64,000 bases of DNA, from assembly GCF_028747645.1 (NCBI RefSeq), contig NZ_CP118100.1, positions 1,798,001 through 1,862,000 of the forward strand, written 5' to 3'. Numbering within the stretch: position 1 is the stretch's first letter; each line of letters begins with the position of its first letter. This stretch comes from Microbacterium esteraromaticum. GTDB lineage: Bacteria; Actinomycetota; Actinomycetes; Actinomycetales; Microbacteriaceae. The position numbers and the translations under genes are program-made. The notes beneath the pieces are model-generated. The model was given only the letters and a program-made list of their open reading frames with translations. It was not told the origin of the DNA and ran no database searches. Of this stretch, positions 52,410 through 61,981 are shown one piece after another.

Positions 52410-53954
52410 ATGACTGTCCCCATCTCCCGCGGACGCAATCCGCTCCGCGACCCCGATGATCGCCGACTGAGCCGCATCGCCGGCCCCAGCGCGCTGGTGA
52501 TCTTCGGGGTCACCGGCGACCTGTCGCGCAAGAAGCTCATGCCCGCCGTGTACGACCTCGCGAACCGGGGCCTGTTGCCACCGGGATTCGCGCTGGTCGG
52601 CTTCGCCCGACGCGACTGGGAGGACCAGGACTTCGCCGAGGTCGTACGCGAAGCGGTGCGGCAGCACGCGCGCACCGAGTTCCGTGAAGAGACCTGGCAG
52701 CAGCTTCTGCAGGGCATCCGGTTCGTGCAGGGCACGTTCGACGATCCCGACGCGTTCCGGCGCCTGCGTGAGACCGTCGAGAAGCTCGATGTCGAACGCG
52801 GCACGATGGGCAACCACGCGTTCTACCTGTCGATCCCGCCGAAGGACTTCCCCACCGTCGCACGTCAACTGAAGGACTCGGGACTCGTCGGTGACGACGA
52901 GGACGACGACTCGTGCTGGCGGCGCGTCGTGATCGAGAAGCCGTTCGGAGACGACCTGGAATCCGCGCGCGCCCTGAACGAGGCGCTGGAGGTGGCATTT
53001 CCCGCCGACTCGATCTTCCGCATCGATCATTACCTCGGCAAGGAGACGGTGCAGAACATCCTCGCGCTGCGCTTCGCGAACGAGCTTTTCGAACCGCTGT
53101 GGAACCGCAACCACATCGACCACGTGCAGATCACTATGGCCGAGGACATCGGTGTGGGAGGCCGCGCCGGATACTACGACGGCATCGGCGCGGCGCGTGA
53201 TGTGATCCAGAACCACCTGCTGCAGTTGCTGGCGCTCACCGCGATGGAAGAGCCGATCAGCATGTCGGCCGAGCACCTGCGCGCCGAGAAGGAGAAGGTG
53301 CTCGAGGCGGTTCAGCTGCCCGAGGATCTCTCGCTCGCCGCGGCGCGCGGACAGTACGCCGGCGGTTGGCAGGGCGGCGCGAAGGTCAACGGCTTCCTCG
53401 AAGAGGACGGCATGAACCCGCAGTCGCACACCGAGACGTACGCGGCCCTCAAGCTTGAGATCGCCACGCGACGCTGGGCGGGCGTGCCGTTCTACCTGCG
53501 GACGGGCAAGCGGCTGGGGCGTCGGGTGACCGAGATCGCCGTCGTGTTCAAGCGCGCCCCACAGCACCTGCTGGGACGCACCTCCGAGCACGGGCAGAAC
53601 GCCCTGGTGATCCGCGTGCAGCCCAACGAGGGCGTCACCATCCGATTCGGTTCGAAGGTGCCGGGCGCCGGCACCCAGGTGCGCGATGTGACGATGGACT
53701 TCGGCTACGGTCACGCGTTCACCGAGGCCAGCCCTGAGGCGTACGAGCGCCTTATCCTCGACGTGCTGCTCGGCGACCCGCCGCTGTTCCCGCGGCACGA
53801 AGAGGTCGAGTTGTCGTGGAAGATCCTCGACCCGATCGAGGAGTACTGGGCGAGCCTGGACACGCCGCCCGAGCAGTACGCACCGGGCTCCTGGGGACCC
53901 GAGTCCGCCGACGCCCTTCTTGCCCGCGACGGACGAGTCTGGAGACGCCCGTGA
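52410..53954 (+). CDS. zwf: Glucose-6-phosphate 1-dehydrogenase
   Basis: A 514-residue enzyme that oxidises glucose-6-phosphate to 6-phosphogluconolactone with NADP+. The coenzyme motif is GVTGDLSRKKLMPAVYDL and the active-site signature is RIDHYLGKETVQNI with the catalytic His. The ATG at 52410 has AGGAGAT about 11 nt upstream. Its stop overlaps the GTG of opcA (GTGA), the standard actinobacterial partner. Confidence 0.97.
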   Translation: MTVPISRGRNPLRDPDDRRLSRIAGPSALVIFGVTGDLSRKKLMPAVYDLANRGLLPPGFALVGFARRDWEDQDFAEVVREAVRQHARTEFREETWQQLLQGIRFVQGTFDDPDAFRRLRETVEKLDVERGTMGNHAFYLSIPPKDFPTVARQLKDSGLVGDDEDDDSCWRRVVIEKPFGDDLESARALNEALEVAFPADSIFRIDHYLGKETVQNILALRFANELFEPLWNRNHIDHVQITMAEDIGVGGRAGYYDGIGAARDVIQNHLLQLLALTAMEEPISMSAEHLRAEKEKVLEAVQLPEDLSLAAARGQYAGGWQGGAKVNGFLEEDGMNPQSHTETYAALKLEIATRRWAGVPFYLRTGKRLGRRVTEIAVVFKRAPQHLLGRTSEHGQNALVIRVQPNEGVTIRFGSKVPGAGTQVRDVTMDFGYGHAFTEASPEAYERLILDVLLGDPPLFPRHEEVELSWKILDPIEEYWASLDTPPEQYAPGSWGPESADALLARDGRVWRRP

Positions 53955-54886
53955 TCATCGACCTTTCCGACACGACGGTCAGCCAGGTCGCCAAGCAGCT
54001 CGAGAAGGTGCGTGAAGACGGTGGAGCCGTCGCACTGGGCCGGGTCCTGACGCTGATCATCGCCGCCGGCAGCGGTGTCGCCGAGGCGGCCATCGTCGCC
54101 GCCAACGATGCCTCGCGCGAGCATCCGATGCGCGTCATCGTCGTGACCACGACCGAGGGCACGGCACGATTGGATGCGCAGATCCGCGTCGGCGGCGACG
54201 CCGGTGCGAGCGAGGTGGTCGTGCTGCGCGCCTACGGCGACGCCGCAAGCAACGCCGAGAGCCTCGTCACCGGTCTGCTGCTGCCCGACGCACCCGTCGT
54301 CGTGTGGTGGCCGGATGAGGCACCGACGGATGCCGCAGCTTCGCCGCTGGGACGCATGGCGCAACGGCGCATCACCGACGCCGCCACGACCACAGACGTG
54401 CGGGACCGGCTCTCACTGCTGGGGCGCACGCATTCCCCCGGTGACACCGATCTCGCCTGGACGCGGCTTACGCACTGGCGCGAGCAGCTGGCTGCCGTTC
54501 TCGATCAGCCGCCGTTCGAGCCGGTCACCGCCGTCGAGGTGCGCGGCGCCGCGGCATCGCCCTCGACGGCGCTGCTCGCGGCCTGGCTGCAGATGGCGCT
54601 CGGTGTTCCGGTGTCCTGGTCGTACGAGCATCCGGATGACTGGCAGGAGGGCATCAAGTCGGTGCGGCTTTCGCGCGCGTCCGGTGACATCCTGCTGGAG
54701 CGTCCGTCGGCGGCCGTCGCGATCCTGACCCAGCCGGGACAGCCCGATCACGAGCTGCATCTTCCGCGCCGTACGGTGCGGGAGTGCCTCGCCGAGGAGC
54801 TGCGTCGGTTGGATGCCGATCTGCTCTACGGTCGGGTCATCACCGAGGGCTGGTCGCACCTCGGTCCGCCCGAGCGAGGAGAGTGA
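53951..54886 (+). CDS. opcA: Glucose-6-phosphate dehydrogenase assembly protein OpcA
   Basis: A 311-residue protein of the OpcA family, which activates or assembles Zwf. Recognisable stretches are RVLTLIIAAGSG, LLLPDAPVVVWWPDEAP and the C-terminal LAEELRRLDADLLYG. No catalytic motif is expected. The GTG at 53951 overlaps the zwf stop, so the two proteins are made in step. Next is pgl, 4 nt after its stop. Confidence 0.95.
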   Translation: MIIDLSDTTVSQVAKQLEKVREDGGAVALGRVLTLIIAAGSGVAEAAIVAANDASREHPMRVIVVTTTEGTARLDAQIRVGGDAGASEVVVLRAYGDAASNAESLVTGLLLPDAPVVVWWPDEAPTDAAASPLGRMAQRRITDAATTTDVRDRLSLLGRTHSPGDTDLAWTRLTHWREQLAAVLDQPPFEPVTAVEVRGAAASPSTALLAAWLQMALGVPVSWSYEHPDDWQEGIKSVRLSRASGDILLERPSAAVAILTQPGQPDHELHLPRRTVRECLAEELRRLDADLLYGRVITEGWSHLGPPERGE

Positions 54887-54890
54887 ACCG

Positions 54891-55670
54891 ATGAAGGTGC
54901 AGGGAAAGACCAAGACCGTGGTGGTGGAACCCACCCCCGCGGCGCTCGCGACGCGCGTTGCGGATCGCTTCCTGACCCGGCTCATCGCGCGCACGCGCAA
55001 CGGCCGTCTCGCCCATGTCTGCCTCACAGGGGGCTCGATGGGCGGGGCGGTGCTGGCTGCGACCGCGGCGGATGCGCGCGTGGCCGATATCGACTGGTCG
55101 CTGGTGCATTTCTGGTGGGGCGACGAGCGCTTCGTCGAGCGCGACAGCACCGACCGCAACTCGCTGCAGTCACGCAATGCGCTGCTGAACCGGATCCCGG
55201 TTCCCGCCCAGAACATCCACGAGGCCGCAGCCCCGTCGGACGGCCTGACGCTCGACGAGGCCGCGCGGGCCTATGCCGAGGAGCTCGCACGATTCAGCAC
55301 GGATGACACGGCATGGCCGTCCTTCGCGGTGTGCTTCCTCGGCGTCGGCCCGGACGGGCACATCGCCTCGCTGTTCCCGGACCGTCCCGAGGTGACTGTC
55401 ACCGATGCCGCTGTCCTGCCGGTGCGCGACTCGCCCAAACCGCCGGCCGAGCGGATCACGCTCACGCGCCCTGTGCTGAACGCCTCCAAGCGCGTATGGC
55501 TGGTGCTGACCGGTGCCGACAAGGCATCGGCACTAGGCCTCGCACTTGCGGGCGCGAGCTATGCCGGTGTGCCGGCCGCAGGCGCCAAGGGCCAACGGCG
55601 CACGGTGTTCTTCGTCGACGAAGCGGCCGCGGCAGAGGTCTCGCCGGATCTGATCGACCGCGACTACTGA
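54891..55670 (+). CDS. pgl: 6-phosphogluconolactonase (DevB type)
   Basis: A 259-residue lactonase of the DevB family. Conserved segments are LTGGSMGGAVL, WSLVHFWWGDERFVERD and FLGVGPDGHIASLFP. It hydrolyses the lactone made by Zwf. The ATG at 54891 follows a GAGGAGAG ribosome-binding site within the opcA tail. It is the last gene of the operon; 6-phosphogluconate dehydrogenase is not encoded here. Confidence 0.95.
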   Translation: MKVQGKTKTVVVEPTPAALATRVADRFLTRLIARTRNGRLAHVCLTGGSMGGAVLAATAADARVADIDWSLVHFWWGDERFVERDSTDRNSLQSRNALLNRIPVPAQNIHEAAAPSDGLTLDEAARAYAEELARFSTDDTAWPSFAVCFLGVGPDGHIASLFPDRPEVTVTDAAVLPVRDSPKPPAERITLTRPVLNASKRVWLVLTGADKASALGLALAGASYAGVPAAGAKGQRRTVFFVDEAAAAEVSPDLIDRDY

Positions 55671-55677
55671 GAACGGA

Positions 55678-56748
55678 CTACGTTCCGAGCGGCGCGTCAC
55701 CGTCATCCGGCCCGCGCTGTGTGCGGGCCTCGCCGCGCTGCGCAGGCTCGGCACCCGGTGAGTCGGCGCCCGGTGCCGGGCCGCTGCCGCGGGTGATCCC
55801 GAGTTCCTGGCTCTCGCTGAGCACCTGGGGGTGGTAGCGGGCCAGCCCGAACACGCCCCATACTGCGATCGCCCCGGCGACCACGAACATGATCAGCACC
55901 CACACCGGTGCGGCGTCGGCCTCACCGAGCACGAGGGCACCGATCAGCACGGCGACGATCGGATCGATGACGGTGAGTCCGGCGATGACGAGATCGGGCG
56001 GCCCCGAGCTGTACGCGGTCTGCACGAAGTAGGCGCCGACCGTGGCAGCGGCGATGAGGGCGATCAGGCAGGCGACGGTCAGCCAGTCGAAGTTCTGCGC
56101 CTGGATGCGACTGATGACCGCTTTGGCGAGTGTGGCGACGAAACCGTAGAGCACACCGGCGCCGGTGACGTAGAACATCGCGCGCATGCGATGGCGCAGG
56201 ATGAGCCATCCTGCGCCGAAGACGATGATGACCAGGAGCAGGATGGTCAGGATCATGAAGAGATCCTGATCACGGATGGGGCGTTCCGTGGCGTAGAGCG
56301 CCGCCAGGCTGACGAACAAGAAGATGCCACCGATACATGCGGCGATCGCGATCAGCGATTGCCTGGTCGGCGAGTGCCCCGAGATGCGGGCGTTGAGCAG
56401 TGTGGTGACGACGAGCGCGACGGCGCCGAGCGGCTGCACCACGATCAGCGGGGCGATGGCGATCGCACTGAGCTGGCACACGATCGCCAGCCCGAGCATC
56501 AGCGTTCCGATGAGCCACGACGGTCGGGTCAGCAACGCCTTCAACTGAGCCGAACTCAGACCTGTGGTGCCCTCGACACCGGTGATGCGCTCGACCTTCT
56601 CGACGCCTCGGTGCTGGTACTGCGCACCCAGCGACATGAACACCGCACCCGCCAGGGCCAACGGGATGCCCATCAACAGCCCGGGGTTGGCGAAGACGCC
56701 GACCAGCTGATCGCCGACATCGACTGCGAAACCCACCCCGTTTTGCAC
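55678..56748 (-). CDS. DMT-family membrane transporter
   Basis: A 356-residue protein with about nine to ten hydrophobic helices in the first 300 residues and a disordered, charged C-terminal tail. The start GIPLALAGAVFMSLGAQYQH and the internal repeat around PLIVVQPLGAVALVVTTLLNA and LTVIDPIVAVLIGALVLGE fit the drug/metabolite transporter superfamily (EamA/NIPA-like). The substrate is unknown. The GTG at 56748 lies 6 nt after TAAGGT (56755-56760). It is convergent with pgl (7-nt gap) and divergent from def. Confidence 0.87.
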   Translation of the reverse strand: MQNGVGFAVDVGDQLVGVFANPGLLMGIPLALAGAVFMSLGAQYQHRGVEKVERITGVEGTTGLSSAQLKALLTRPSWLIGTLMLGLAIVCQLSAIAIAPLIVVQPLGAVALVVTTLLNARISGHSPTRQSLIAIAACIGGIFLFVSLAALYATERPIRDQDLFMILTILLLVIIVFGAGWLILRHRMRAMFYVTGAGVLYGFVATLAKAVISRIQAQNFDWLTVACLIALIAAATVGAYFVQTAYSSGPPDLVIAGLTVIDPIVAVLIGALVLGEADAAPVWVLIMFVVAGAIAVWGVFGLARYHPQVLSESQELGITRGSGPAPGADSPGAEPAQRGEARTQRGPDDGDAPLGT

Positions 56749-56791
56749 TGTCTCACCTTATCGGGCGCAGGTGAGCAAGTAGGGTTGTGCC
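56749..56791. promoter_or_regulatory. Divergent leaderless promoters for the DMT gene and def
   Basis: The 43-nt gap contains TAAGGT (56755-56760, minus) and TAGGGT (56780-56785, plus), each 6 nt before its GTG start. As at glgA/glgC, there is no room for separate upstream elements. Confidence 0.6.
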
Positions 56792-57361
56792 GTGGCTGTT
56801 CTTGCGATCCGTATCATGGGCGACCCTGTTCTGCACTCTCCCGCGGGCGAGGTGACCGCGGTGACCGATGAGATCCGCACGCTCGTCGCCGACATGTACG
56901 AGACGATGGACCTCGCCCCCGGAGTCGGGCTCGCCGCCCCGCAGGTCGGGGTCGCGTTGCGTATCTACGTGTACTCGTACGTGGATGACGACGACCAGCC
57001 GTGGCGCGGCGAGATCATCAACCCGACGCTGTGGATGGCCCCGCTCGAACCCGGCTCACCCGATCCGGATGAGGAGGCTGAGGGATGCCTGTCGTTCCCC
57101 GGCGAGCGGTTCCCGTTGCGGCGCTCGGATCGCGTCTTGGTCACCGGGACTGACCTTGAGGGTGCGCCGGTGCGCATCGAGGTCGACGGCTGGCGCGCGC
57201 GCATCATGCAGCACGAGTTCGATCACCTCGACGGAGTCCTGTACGTCGATCGGCTCTCTGACAGCGATTGGAAGACCGCGCAGAAGATCGCACGCAAGCG
57301 CGGCTGGATCCGCGGTGGGCATAGCTGGATGCCCGGAGTGGACGATCTCGAGGGCGCGTAG
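56792..57361 (+). CDS. def: Peptide deformylase
   Basis: A 189-residue metalloenzyme that removes the formyl group from new proteins. All three motifs are present: GVGLAAPQVG (motif I), EGCLSFPGE (motif II, metal Cys) and QHEFDHLDG (motif III, two metal His and catalytic Glu). The GTG at 56792 follows TAGGGT by 6 nt and has no ribosome-binding site. Confidence 0.97.
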   Translation: MAVLAIRIMGDPVLHSPAGEVTAVTDEIRTLVADMYETMDLAPGVGLAAPQVGVALRIYVYSYVDDDDQPWRGEIINPTLWMAPLEPGSPDPDEEAEGCLSFPGERFPLRRSDRVLVTGTDLEGAPVRIEVDGWRARIMQHEFDHLDGVLYVDRLSDSDWKTAQKIARKRGWIRGGHSWMPGVDDLEGA

Positions 57362-57387
57362 TCGCCTCGCTCACAGTGAGCACAAAG

Positions 57388-57417
57388 TTGACTCTCAGCT
57401 GGTTCACTGGCTAGGTT
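57388..57417 (+). promoter_or_regulatory. Promoter of the septum-formation lipoprotein gene
   Basis: TTGACT (57388-57393) and TAGGTT (57412-57417) are 18 bp apart, the best -35/-10 pair in the window. A small hairpin (57426-57441) lies near the predicted transcript start, before the GAGGAGG ribosome-binding site of the gene at 57469. Confidence 0.7.
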
Positions 57418-57468
57418 CCTCCTTCGGGTGCGTTCGCACCCGCACCCCACTTCGAGGAGGAACTCATC

Positions 57469-57984
57469 ATGGCCACCACGGGCAACCGCCGTACGATCGG
57501 GACCGTTGCCGCGACGGGAGCACTGGCGATCGCGCTCACCGGTTGCAGCCTGCCGTCCGACATCGCGAGCATGCTCACCGGCGAGGCAGACCGTGACGGA
57601 GCCGGCAGCGTGCAGTCCTCCTCCGAGATCGGCATCTTCAACCTCCAGGTCGGCGACTGCAAGATGGAGGACCAGAGCGGCGAGATCCTCGACACCACCG
57701 TCGTCCCGTGCGATGAGCCGCACGATGAAGAGGTCTACGACGAGTTCGCGATGGCCGACGGCGACTTCCCTGGCGTCGAGGCCATCCAGGCCGAAGCCGA
57801 GACCTACTGCGTGGAATCGTTCGGCGATTTCGTCGGGATGCCCTGGGAGGACTCCGCGCTGGAGTACTTCGCCATCTACCCGACGCAGGGAACGTGGGAG
57901 CAGGCGGACGACCGCATCGTGCAGTGTGTGATCTGGGACCCCGAGGGCCAGGTCACGGGCACGCTCGCCGGCGCCGCGCGCTGA
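57469..57984 (+). CDS. Septum formation family lipoprotein
   Basis: A 171-residue exported protein. A short basic N-terminus and hydrophobic stretch end in the lipobox ALTGC (Cys26). The mature part contains NLQVGDCKMED, a PCDEPHDEEVYDEF segment and paired cysteines, matching the actinobacterial septum-formation domain; the molecular role is unproven. It is acidic, as expected for a surface protein. The ATG at 57469 has a strong GAGGAGG upstream and a near-consensus promoter. Confidence 0.87.
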   Translation: MATTGNRRTIGTVAATGALAIALTGCSLPSDIASMLTGEADRDGAGSVQSSSEIGIFNLQVGDCKMEDQSGEILDTTVVPCDEPHDEEVYDEFAMADGDFPGVEAIQAEAETYCVESFGDFVGMPWEDSALEYFAIYPTQGTWEQADDRIVQCVIWDPEGQVTGTLAGAAR

Positions 57985-58077
57985 CTCTGCGCGGCGTCAC
58001 GCCGCGCAGACGGCGGGGGCGCTCCCTCTAGGCTGGGAGGGACTCCCCCGCTCCCCCGAACTCTCGAAGAGGCACCC

Positions 58078-59064
58078 ATGACTGCGCGCACACGCATCGG
58101 CATCGTCGGCTACGGAAATCTCGGTCGAGGGGTTGAGACCGCCCTCACGCTGACACCCGACATGCACCTCGTGGGCGTCTTCACCCGCCGCGACCCGGCG
58201 ACGGTTCGCCCACTGGCCGAGACGACGGCCGTGCACGGCCTGGAAGCCCTTGACGGCATGCGCGATGAGATCGACGTGCTGATCTTGTGCGGTGGGTCAA
58301 AGTCTGACCTTCCTGAGCAGACGCCGGCGTTGGCATCCGCTTTCACGGTCGTCGACAGCTACGACACCCACGCGCGCATCCCGCAGCACTTCGCCGCCGT
58401 CGACGCCGCGGCACGCGGCGCCGGCACCACGGCGATCATCTCGACCGGCTGGGATCCCGGGCTGTTCTCGCTGCAGCGCCTGTACGGCGAGGCCATCCTG
58501 CCGCAGGGCGAAACCTACACGTTCTGGGGGCGGGGGCTCAGCCAAGGGCACTCCGACGCGATCCGTCGTGTTCCCGGCGTCGCGGCCGGCGTGCAGTACA
58601 CGATCCCCTCGGACGACGCGATCGAGCGTGTGCACTCGGGGGCCCGCCCCGAGCTGTCCACACGAGACAAGCACACGCGGGAGTGCTTCGTCGTGCTCAC
58701 CGAGGGTGCGGACGCGGATGCTGTGCGCGAGGCCATCGTGACGATGCCGGACTACTTCGAACCGTACGACACGACGGTGACCTTCATCTCGGCGGAGGAG
58801 CTCGCAACGAATCACGCGGGTGTCCCCCACGGCGGCTTCGTGATCCGCAGCGCTGAGACATCCGCCGGCACCACGCAGACGATCGACTACCGTCTCGCGC
58901 TGGAGTCGAACCCCGAGTTCACGGCCAGCGTTCTCGTCGCCTACGCCCGCGCGGCCGCCCGGCTGGCAGCATCCGGCGATCATGGCGCGAAGACGCCGTT
59001 CGACATCGCCCCGGGGCTGCTCTCGCCGAAGTCGCCCGAGCAGCTGCGCGCCGAGATGCTCTAG
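58078..59064 (+). CDS. ddh: meso-Diaminopimelate dehydrogenase
   Basis: A 328-residue NADPH enzyme that aminates tetrahydrodipicolinate directly to meso-diaminopimelate, a one-step route to lysine. Seen are the Rossmann motif IGIVGYGNLGRGVE, STGWDPGLFSLQR, FWGRGLSQGHSDAIRR and NHAGVPHGGFV, all characteristic of Ddh. A TAGGCT box at 58029-58034 suggests a leader of about 38 nt with a GAAGAGG site. Two hairpins follow the stop codon. Confidence 0.95.
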   Translation: MTARTRIGIVGYGNLGRGVETALTLTPDMHLVGVFTRRDPATVRPLAETTAVHGLEALDGMRDEIDVLILCGGSKSDLPEQTPALASAFTVVDSYDTHARIPQHFAAVDAAARGAGTTAIISTGWDPGLFSLQRLYGEAILPQGETYTFWGRGLSQGHSDAIRRVPGVAAGVQYTIPSDDAIERVHSGARPELSTRDKHTRECFVVLTEGADADAVREAIVTMPDYFEPYDTTVTFISAEELATNHAGVPHGGFVIRSAETSAGTTQTIDYRLALESNPEFTASVLVAYARAAARLAASGDHGAKTPFDIAPGLLSPKSPEQLRAEML

Positions 59065-59071
59065 GACGTAC

Positions 59072-59108
59072 CGCGTGGTGCGGGGCCGACCGGGCCCCGC
59101 ACCACGCG
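59072..59108 (+). terminator. First hairpin after ddh
   Basis: A perfect 16-bp stem (59072-59087 with 59093-59108) with a 5-nt loop starts 8 nt after the ddh stop. No T tract follows directly. Confidence 0.7.
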
Positions 59109-59130
59109 CGTCCGACCACGCGGAACACGC

Positions 59131-59163
59131 AGAAGAGCCCCGTCCTGAGGACGGGGCTCTTCT
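59131..59163. terminator. Second hairpin, between ddh and tRNA-Asn
   Basis: A perfect 15-bp stem (59131-59145 with 59149-59163) with a TGA loop. It ends 6 nt from the 3' end of the convergent tRNA gene and can serve both strands. Confidence 0.85.
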
Positions 59164-59169
59164 CTGTTG

Positions 59170-59242
59170 CTCCCCCGGTTGGACTCGAACCAACAACCTG
59201 CCGGTTAACAGCCGGCTGCTCTGCCAATTGAGCTACAGGGGA
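59170..59242 (-). tRNA. tRNA-Asn (GUU)
   Basis: A 73-nt cloverleaf on the minus strand: acceptor TCCCCTG/CGGGGGA with one G-U pair, anticodon stem GCCGG with loop CTGTTAA (anticodon GTT), and T arm with GTTGG/CCAAC and TTCGAGT loop. Discriminator G. CCA is not encoded. A TAAGCT box (59271-59276) lies upstream. Confidence 0.96.
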
Positions 59243-59327
59243 ATGTGCTCGCTGCGCGGGCAACTCGTCTAGCTTAGCAAACTCCCACGGCCTCTCCGAA
59301 CACGGCCGACCACCCGGGCGTGGCGCG

Positions 59328-60095
59328 TCAGCGCGCTCCGTTCGGCTCGGCATCCGGCGACCACAGCAGGTTGCGCCCGACCCCTCGAGCGACCACGTGA
59401 CCGCCACGCAGGATCAGGGTTTCCGCATCGAGCTCGCGAATGAAGTCGGCGTCGTTGGTCACCATCAGCGCCGCCATCGCGCGCTCGGTTCGGCGCCGGG
59501 TGATCGCGCCGAAGACCACCGGGCGGACCTCCAGATCGAGGTTCGCGAGGGGTTCGTCGGCGATGAGCACGTGGGGTTCCAGCATCAGTGCCCGGGCGAT
59601 CGCGACGCGCTGACGCATGCCTGCGCTGAGCTCATACGGAAACTTCGTCGCCATCCCCAGCGGCAGGTGCAGCTCGTCGAGCAGCGCCGCGACGCGCATC
59701 GCGAGTGCCCGACTGTTGACCTTCTTCTCGCGCGAGGTGACCGGCTCCGAGATCGCCTCGCCGACCGTGAGGCGCGGCGGCAACGACCCGCCCGCCCCCT
59801 GCGGCACGAATCCGGTGAGTGCTGTCAGCACGCGACGTCGGCGCCCGGGCCGACGCACGTTCACCCCGCACACCTCGGCACGCCCGCCGGCGACCTTGAG
59901 CGAGGCGTCCCCCATGCCCGCCAGCGCAGTCACCAGCGATGACTTACCCGACCCGGTCGAACCGCCGATGCACATCAGCTCACCCGGCTGCAGTGTGAAT
60001 GTCACGCCGTCGACGGCACGGGTGGTGCCGCCGTGCCCGATCCGATCGATGACGAGGTCATGGCAGTCGATCGCGGCGTCACTGTCGGCAGGCAT
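59328..60095 (-). CDS. ABC transporter ATP-binding protein with altered H-loop
   Basis: A 255-residue ABC ATPase resembling dipeptide/nickel-type cassettes. Walker A is [10 protein letters not shown] (about residues 44-53), the Q-loop is [10 protein letters not shown], the signature is [14 protein letters not shown] and Walker B is [12 protein letters not shown]. The switch histidine normally found in THD is replaced by asparagine (MVTNDADFI), which would impair ATP hydrolysis in most transporters. No permease or binding protein lies nearby. The ATG at 60095 has a TGGAG 5-6 nt upstream. Confidence 0.85.
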   Translation of the reverse strand: MPADSDAAIDCHDLVIDRIGHGGTTRAVDGVTFTLQPGELMCIGGSTGSGKSSLVTALAGMGDASLKVAGGRAEVCGVNVRRPGRRRRVLTALTGFVPQGAGGSLPPRLTVGEAISEPVTSREKKVNSRALAMRVAALLDELHLPLGMATKFPYELSAGMRQRVAIARALMLEPHVLIADEPLANLDLEVRPVVFGAITRRRTERAMAALMVTNDADFIRELDAETLILRGGHVVARGVGRNLLWSPDAEPNGAR

Positions 60096-60127
60096 GTCTC
60101 CATCCTGCCCGGTTCACGCGGTCGCCG

Positions 60128-61981
60128 TCACGTTTCGATGAACTGCAGTCGCTCCGCGTCGACATCGCGCAGGCGCATCCGCAGCGCCCGACCACCCTCC
60201 GAGTCCGCGGGTACCCGCTGAACGGCTCCCAGGAGCTCGTGCTTCTCGCGTTCGATACTGCGCAGGATCAGCCGACGGCACATATCCGTCGCCGAGGCGA
60301 GCGCACCCGCCTCATCCCGTGCGGGGAACGGCATCATCAGGAGTTCGCCGGCCAGCGCACGATAGGGCTCGCGCACGGCATCCGCCGCTCCCGTCGCCCA
60401 GCCGACGCGCGCGCGATCTGCGACGGATGCCACCGACTGGCGCACCGCCTCCAGCGCCGGGTTTCGGAACGGCTCGGTGAGCGCCCGCGCCAGCAGGGCG
60501 GGATCGATACGGTGGCCGTACTGCAGTACGCCCATCAGCGCATCCCGTTCGAGCGCGACCTCGGCGGTGCGCGGCAAGTCGCGCAGGCGCACCGGCGCCG
60601 TCGCATCGCCGTCGGGTGCGGATGCCACCGGCTCGGACCGCACGTGCGGCGTCTCGCGGCCGCCACGTGCAGCGCGCTGCACCTGCTGGTGTACGGACGT
60701 CGGGTCCATGCCCAAACGGCGCGCCAGCACGCGCTCGTACCCCGGCCGAAGCAGCTCATCACGGATCTCGGCGACGATCGGTGCCGCGGCGCGCAGCGCA
60801 CCGACCTGCCCCTCCACGGTGGCGAGGTCGTAGGCGGCGAGCTTGCGGTCGATCGCGAACTCGAACATCGGCACCTTGGCGTCCATCAGGCCGCGCACGG
60901 CGGCATCCCCGCGCTGCAAGCGCAGATCGCACGGATCCAGACCGTCGGGAGCGACCGCGACGAACGTCTGGGCCGTGAAGCGGGAGTCCTCCGAGAAGGC
61001 ACGCAGCGCGGCCTTCTGACCGGCCTCGTCACCATCGAAGGTGAAGACGACCTCGCCCGCCGCCGAGTCATCACCCATCACCCGGCGCAGCACCTTGATG
61101 TGCTCGGCGCCGAACGCCGTGCCGCAGGTGGCGATCGCCGTCGTCACCCCGGCCAGGTGACAGGCCATCACGTCGGTGTATCCCTCGACGACGACCACCC
61201 GGCGCGGGTCGCCGCGCGCGATGTCGCGCTTGGCCAGATCGAGCCCGTACAACACCTGCGCCTTCTTGTAGATCGGCGTCTCGGGGGTGTTCAGGTACTT
61301 CGGCCCCTGGTCGTCGTCGTACAGCTTGCGCGCGCCGAAGCCGATGGTCTGCCCGGTGACGTCACGGATCGGCCACACCAGACGCCCACGGAATCGGTCG
61401 TAGACGCCGCGCTGGCCGGCAGAGACCAGTCCCGCCGCCGTCAGTTCATCACGGGTGAAGCCCTGCGCGCTCAGCGCCTTGAGCATGTTCTCCCAGCCGC
61501 GCGGGGCATATCCGACGCCGAAGTGCGCCGCCGCACCGGCGTCGAAGCCGCGCTCGCCCAGGAACCGCCTCGCCGTCTCCGCCTCCGGGCTCAGCAGCTG
61601 CGAGCGGAAGTACTCCCCGGCCGCCGAGTTCGCCGCATACAGACGGCTGCGTCCGCTGCTCTCGGGCGCAGCACCTCCGTCCTCATAATGCAGCGAGTAC
61701 CCGATGCGTGCCGCGAGCCGCTCAACCGCCTCGGTGAAGCTGACGTGGTCCATCTCGCGCAGAAACGAGTACACGTCTCCCGAGGCGCCGCAGCCGAAGC
61801 AGTGGTAGTAGCCGACCTGGGGACGGACGTGGAAGCTGGGACTCTTCTCGTCGTGGAAGGGGCACAGTCCCTTCATGGAACCCACCCCGGCCGACTTGAG
61901 GGCGACGCGCTCGCCGACGATGTCAGCGATGTTCGTTCGCGTCTTGACCTCTTCGACGTCCGCCTGAAGAATGCGCGGCAT
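60128..61981 (-). CDS. dnaG: DNA primase
   Basis: A 617-residue primase that makes RNA primers for replication. The CHC2 zinc finger uses Cys40, His43, Cys61 and Cys64 (CPFH...CFGC). The TOPRIM core has [16 protein letters not shown] with the metal Glu and a later [11 protein letters not shown]. The C-terminal region binds DnaB helicase. The ATG overlaps the dgt stop by one base (TGATG), so the pair is coupled, a common arrangement in actinobacteria. Confidence 0.97.
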   Translation of the reverse strand: MPRILQADVEEVKTRTNIADIVGERVALKSAGVGSMKGLCPFHDEKSPSFHVRPQVGYYHCFGCGASGDVYSFLREMDHVSFTEAVERLAARIGYSLHYEDGGAAPESSGRSRLYAANSAAGEYFRSQLLSPEAETARRFLGERGFDAGAAAHFGVGYAPRGWENMLKALSAQGFTRDELTAAGLVSAGQRGVYDRFRGRLVWPIRDVTGQTIGFGARKLYDDDQGPKYLNTPETPIYKKAQVLYGLDLAKRDIARGDPRRVVVVEGYTDVMACHLAGVTTAIATCGTAFGAEHIKVLRRVMGDDSAAGEVVFTFDGDEAGQKAALRAFSEDSRFTAQTFVAVAPDGLDPCDLRLQRGDAAVRGLMDAKVPMFEFAIDRKLAAYDLATVEGQVGALRAAAPIVAEIRDELLRPGYERVLARRLGMDPTSVHQQVQRAARGGRETPHVRSEPVASAPDGDATAPVRLRDLPRTAEVALERDALMGVLQYGHRIDPALLARALTEPFRNPALEAVRQSVASVADRARVGWATGAADAVREPYRALAGELLMMPFPARDEAGALASATDMCRRLILRSIEREKHELLGAVQRVPADSEGGRALRMRLRDVDAERLQFIET

